Assembly (NCBI GenBank): GCA_945910715.1 | Contig: CAMDZU010000081.1 | Span: 1-6,262 of the forward strand | Length of the DNA: 6,262 nucleotides | Source of the DNA: an uncultured Clostridia bacterium | Lineage (GTDB): Bacteria > Bacillota > Clostridia > Oscillospirales > Ruminococcaceae | Reading direction: 5' to 3' | In this document: piece by piece, positions 5,180-6,262 of the stretch | How the letters are laid out: each line of letters opens with the position of its first letter | How positions within the stretch are numbered: the stretch's first letter is position 1 | Position numbers and translations under genes: made by a program | Notes under the pieces: model-generated | Told to the model about the DNA's origin: nothing | Database searches by the model: none | The model's input: the letters and a program-made list of their open reading frames with translations, nothing else

Positions 5180-6262
5180 TTATAACGCTTTTCTCATAGA
5201 GTCGGGGAAAGTGCGCTTTACAATATCAGCACCCAGTCCTCTTAATTTAACCTCCATATCCTCATAGCCACGCTCGATATGGAAAATGTCCTCGATTTCG
5301 GTTGTGCCATTGGTTTCAAGACCTGCAATGATAAGTGCCGCTCCTGCACGAAGGTCAACCGCCTTTACGGGAGCGCCCGTTAAATGCTCAACACCCTCGA
5401 TTACGGCAACCTTTCCGTCAACTGAAATATCAGCGCCCATTCTTCTAAGCTCGTCAACGTATCTGAAACGGTTGTCCCATATTCCCTCGGTAATAATGCT
5501 TGTGCCCTTTGCGAGAGTGAGCAAAGCCGCAAGCTGCGGCTGCATATCCGTAGGGAAGCCCGGGTGCGGCATTGTTTTAACGCTGGTGCGGTCGTAATGG
5601 TCCTGACCGATAACTCTCACGCTGTCGTCGTATTCCTCCACCACAACGCCGATTTTTCTCAGCTTTGAGGTAATAGGCTCAAGGTGCTTCGGAATAACGT
5701 TCTTGATAAGAACATTGCCCTTTGTTGCGGCAGCAGCAATCATAAATGTTCCCGCTTCAATCTGATCGGGGATTATTGAATAGCTTGTTCCTCTTAGTGT
5801 GTTAACGCCTCTGATTTTGATTACGTCAGTGCCTGCGCCCATAATATCGGCGCCCATTGAGTTAAGGAAGTTTGCCAAATCCACTATATGGGGTTCCTTT
5901 GCGGCGTTTTCGAGGATTGTAAGACCCTCTGCCTTTACAGCCGCAAGCATAGCATTTATCGTTGCTCCTACCGTAACCTTGTCGAAATAAATCTGCGTGC
6001 CTATAAGCTTGTCCGCTGAAATATCAACAATGCCGTGTTCAATCGAATAATTTGCGCCAAGAGCCTTAAAGCACTTGATATGTTGGTCGATTGGTCGGTC
6101 GCCAAGGTCGCAGCCCCCCGGCATTGAAACCTTTGCCCTGTGGAAGCGGCTAAGCAGCGTTCCGAGGAAATAATAGGACGCGCGCATTGAACGAGCCATT
6201 TCGTAAGGCACAACGGTATCTCTTATATGAGTAGTATCTATCTGAATGGTTGATTTGTTGAT
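5180..6262 (-). CDS. murA: UDP-N-acetylglucosamine 1-carboxyvinyltransferase MurA, N-terminus beyond the window
   Basis: MurA transfers enolpyruvate from phosphoenolpyruvate to UDP-GlcNAc in the cytosol, the first committed step of peptidoglycan synthesis. The frame is open to the window edge (reading INKSTIQID from 6262), giving 360 residues; the family has about 420, so roughly 60 are missing, including the Lys/Asn pair near the N-terminus. The catalytic cysteine is present in [10 protein letters not shown] (codon 6110-6112), so the protein is predicted to be of the fosfomycin-sensitive type and not the Asp variant. Other blocks are [15 protein letters not shown], the [10 protein letters not shown] segment, FPTDMQPQ with the conserved Asp (codon 5546-5548), and the ENRF-like [16 protein letters not shown]. 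Firmicutes often carry two paralogues (MurAA and MurAB/MurZ); which this is cannot be settled here. The GTG at 6211 is internal, since clear MurA sequence continues upstream of it. Confidence 0.97.
   Translation of the reverse strand: MNKSTIQIDTTHIRDTVVPYEMARSMRASYYFLGTLLSRFHRAKVSMPGGCDLGDRPIDQHIKCFKALGANYSIEHGIVDISADKLIGTQIYFDKVTVGATINAMLAAVKAEGLTILENAAKEPHIVDLANFLNSMGADIMGAGTDVIKIRGVNTLRGTSYSIIPDQIEAGTFMIAAAATKGNVLIKNVIPKHLEPITSKLRKIGVVVEEYDDSVRVIGQDHYDRTSVKTMPHPGFPTDMQPQLAALLTLAKGTSIITEGIWDNRFRYVDELRRMGADISVDGKVAVIEGVEHLTGAPVKAVDLRAGAALIIAGLETNGTTEIEDIFHIERGYEDMEVKLRGLGADIVKRTFPDSMRKAL

Noticed and set aside
6101..6125. Fosfomycin-resistant MurA variant.
   Set aside because: The catalytic Cys is present in PGGC; the Asp follows it rather than replacing it.
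5180..6211. GTG at 6211 as the start of murA.
   Set aside because: Recognisable MurA sequence continues in frame to the window edge, so this codon is an internal Val.

Overview
The window looks like a piece of a Firmicutes chromosome, most likely from class Clostridia in the Ruminococcus/Eubacterium part of the Oscillospiraceae. This rests on the protein styles (clostridial MnmA, Firmicutes-type MurA, WalJ/YycJ-like metallo-hydrolase), strong AGGAG-type ribosome binding sites, intrinsic terminators with U tails, and a moderate GC content judged by eye. The genus is inference. I see no insertion sequence, phage gene, CRISPR array, tRNA or rRNA. All protein-coding genes but two belong to ordinary families.

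Left block (1-3119, + strand): four tightly packed genes read as one operon. They are the 3' end of an ABC exporter subunit, an exported membrane-anchored protein with prenyltransferase/terpene-cyclase-like helical repeats, a small HD-domain phosphohydrolase, and the tRNA 2-thiouridylase mnmA. The first three junctions are a 1-base overlap, an 8-base overlap and a 1-base gap, so translation is probably coupled. A textbook terminator closes the block.

Middle intergenic region (3082-3510): this is the least explained part of the window. It holds the mnmA terminator, then a -10-like box followed by about 130 bases that can fold into a structured RNA ending in its own strong terminator, then the promoter of the next operon. 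The RNA is not a class I recognise. Part of it can pair with the 5' arm of its own terminator, so it may be either a free-standing small RNA or an attenuator-like leader.

Right-centre block (3421-4333, + strand): an extended -10 promoter with a 7-bp dyad at the transcription start drives cytidine deaminase (cdd, pyrimidine salvage) and an unrecognised 111-residue protein. A terminator that can work on both strands separates this block from the convergent genes.

Right block (4341-6262, - strand): murA (UDP-GlcNAc enolpyruvyl transferase, first committed step of peptidoglycan synthesis; its N-terminus lies beyond the window) is followed by a WalJ/YycJ-like metallo-beta-lactamase-fold protein. 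An intrinsic-terminator-like hairpin sits between them, with its U run touching the ribosome binding site of the second gene. Expression of that gene therefore probably depends on read-through.
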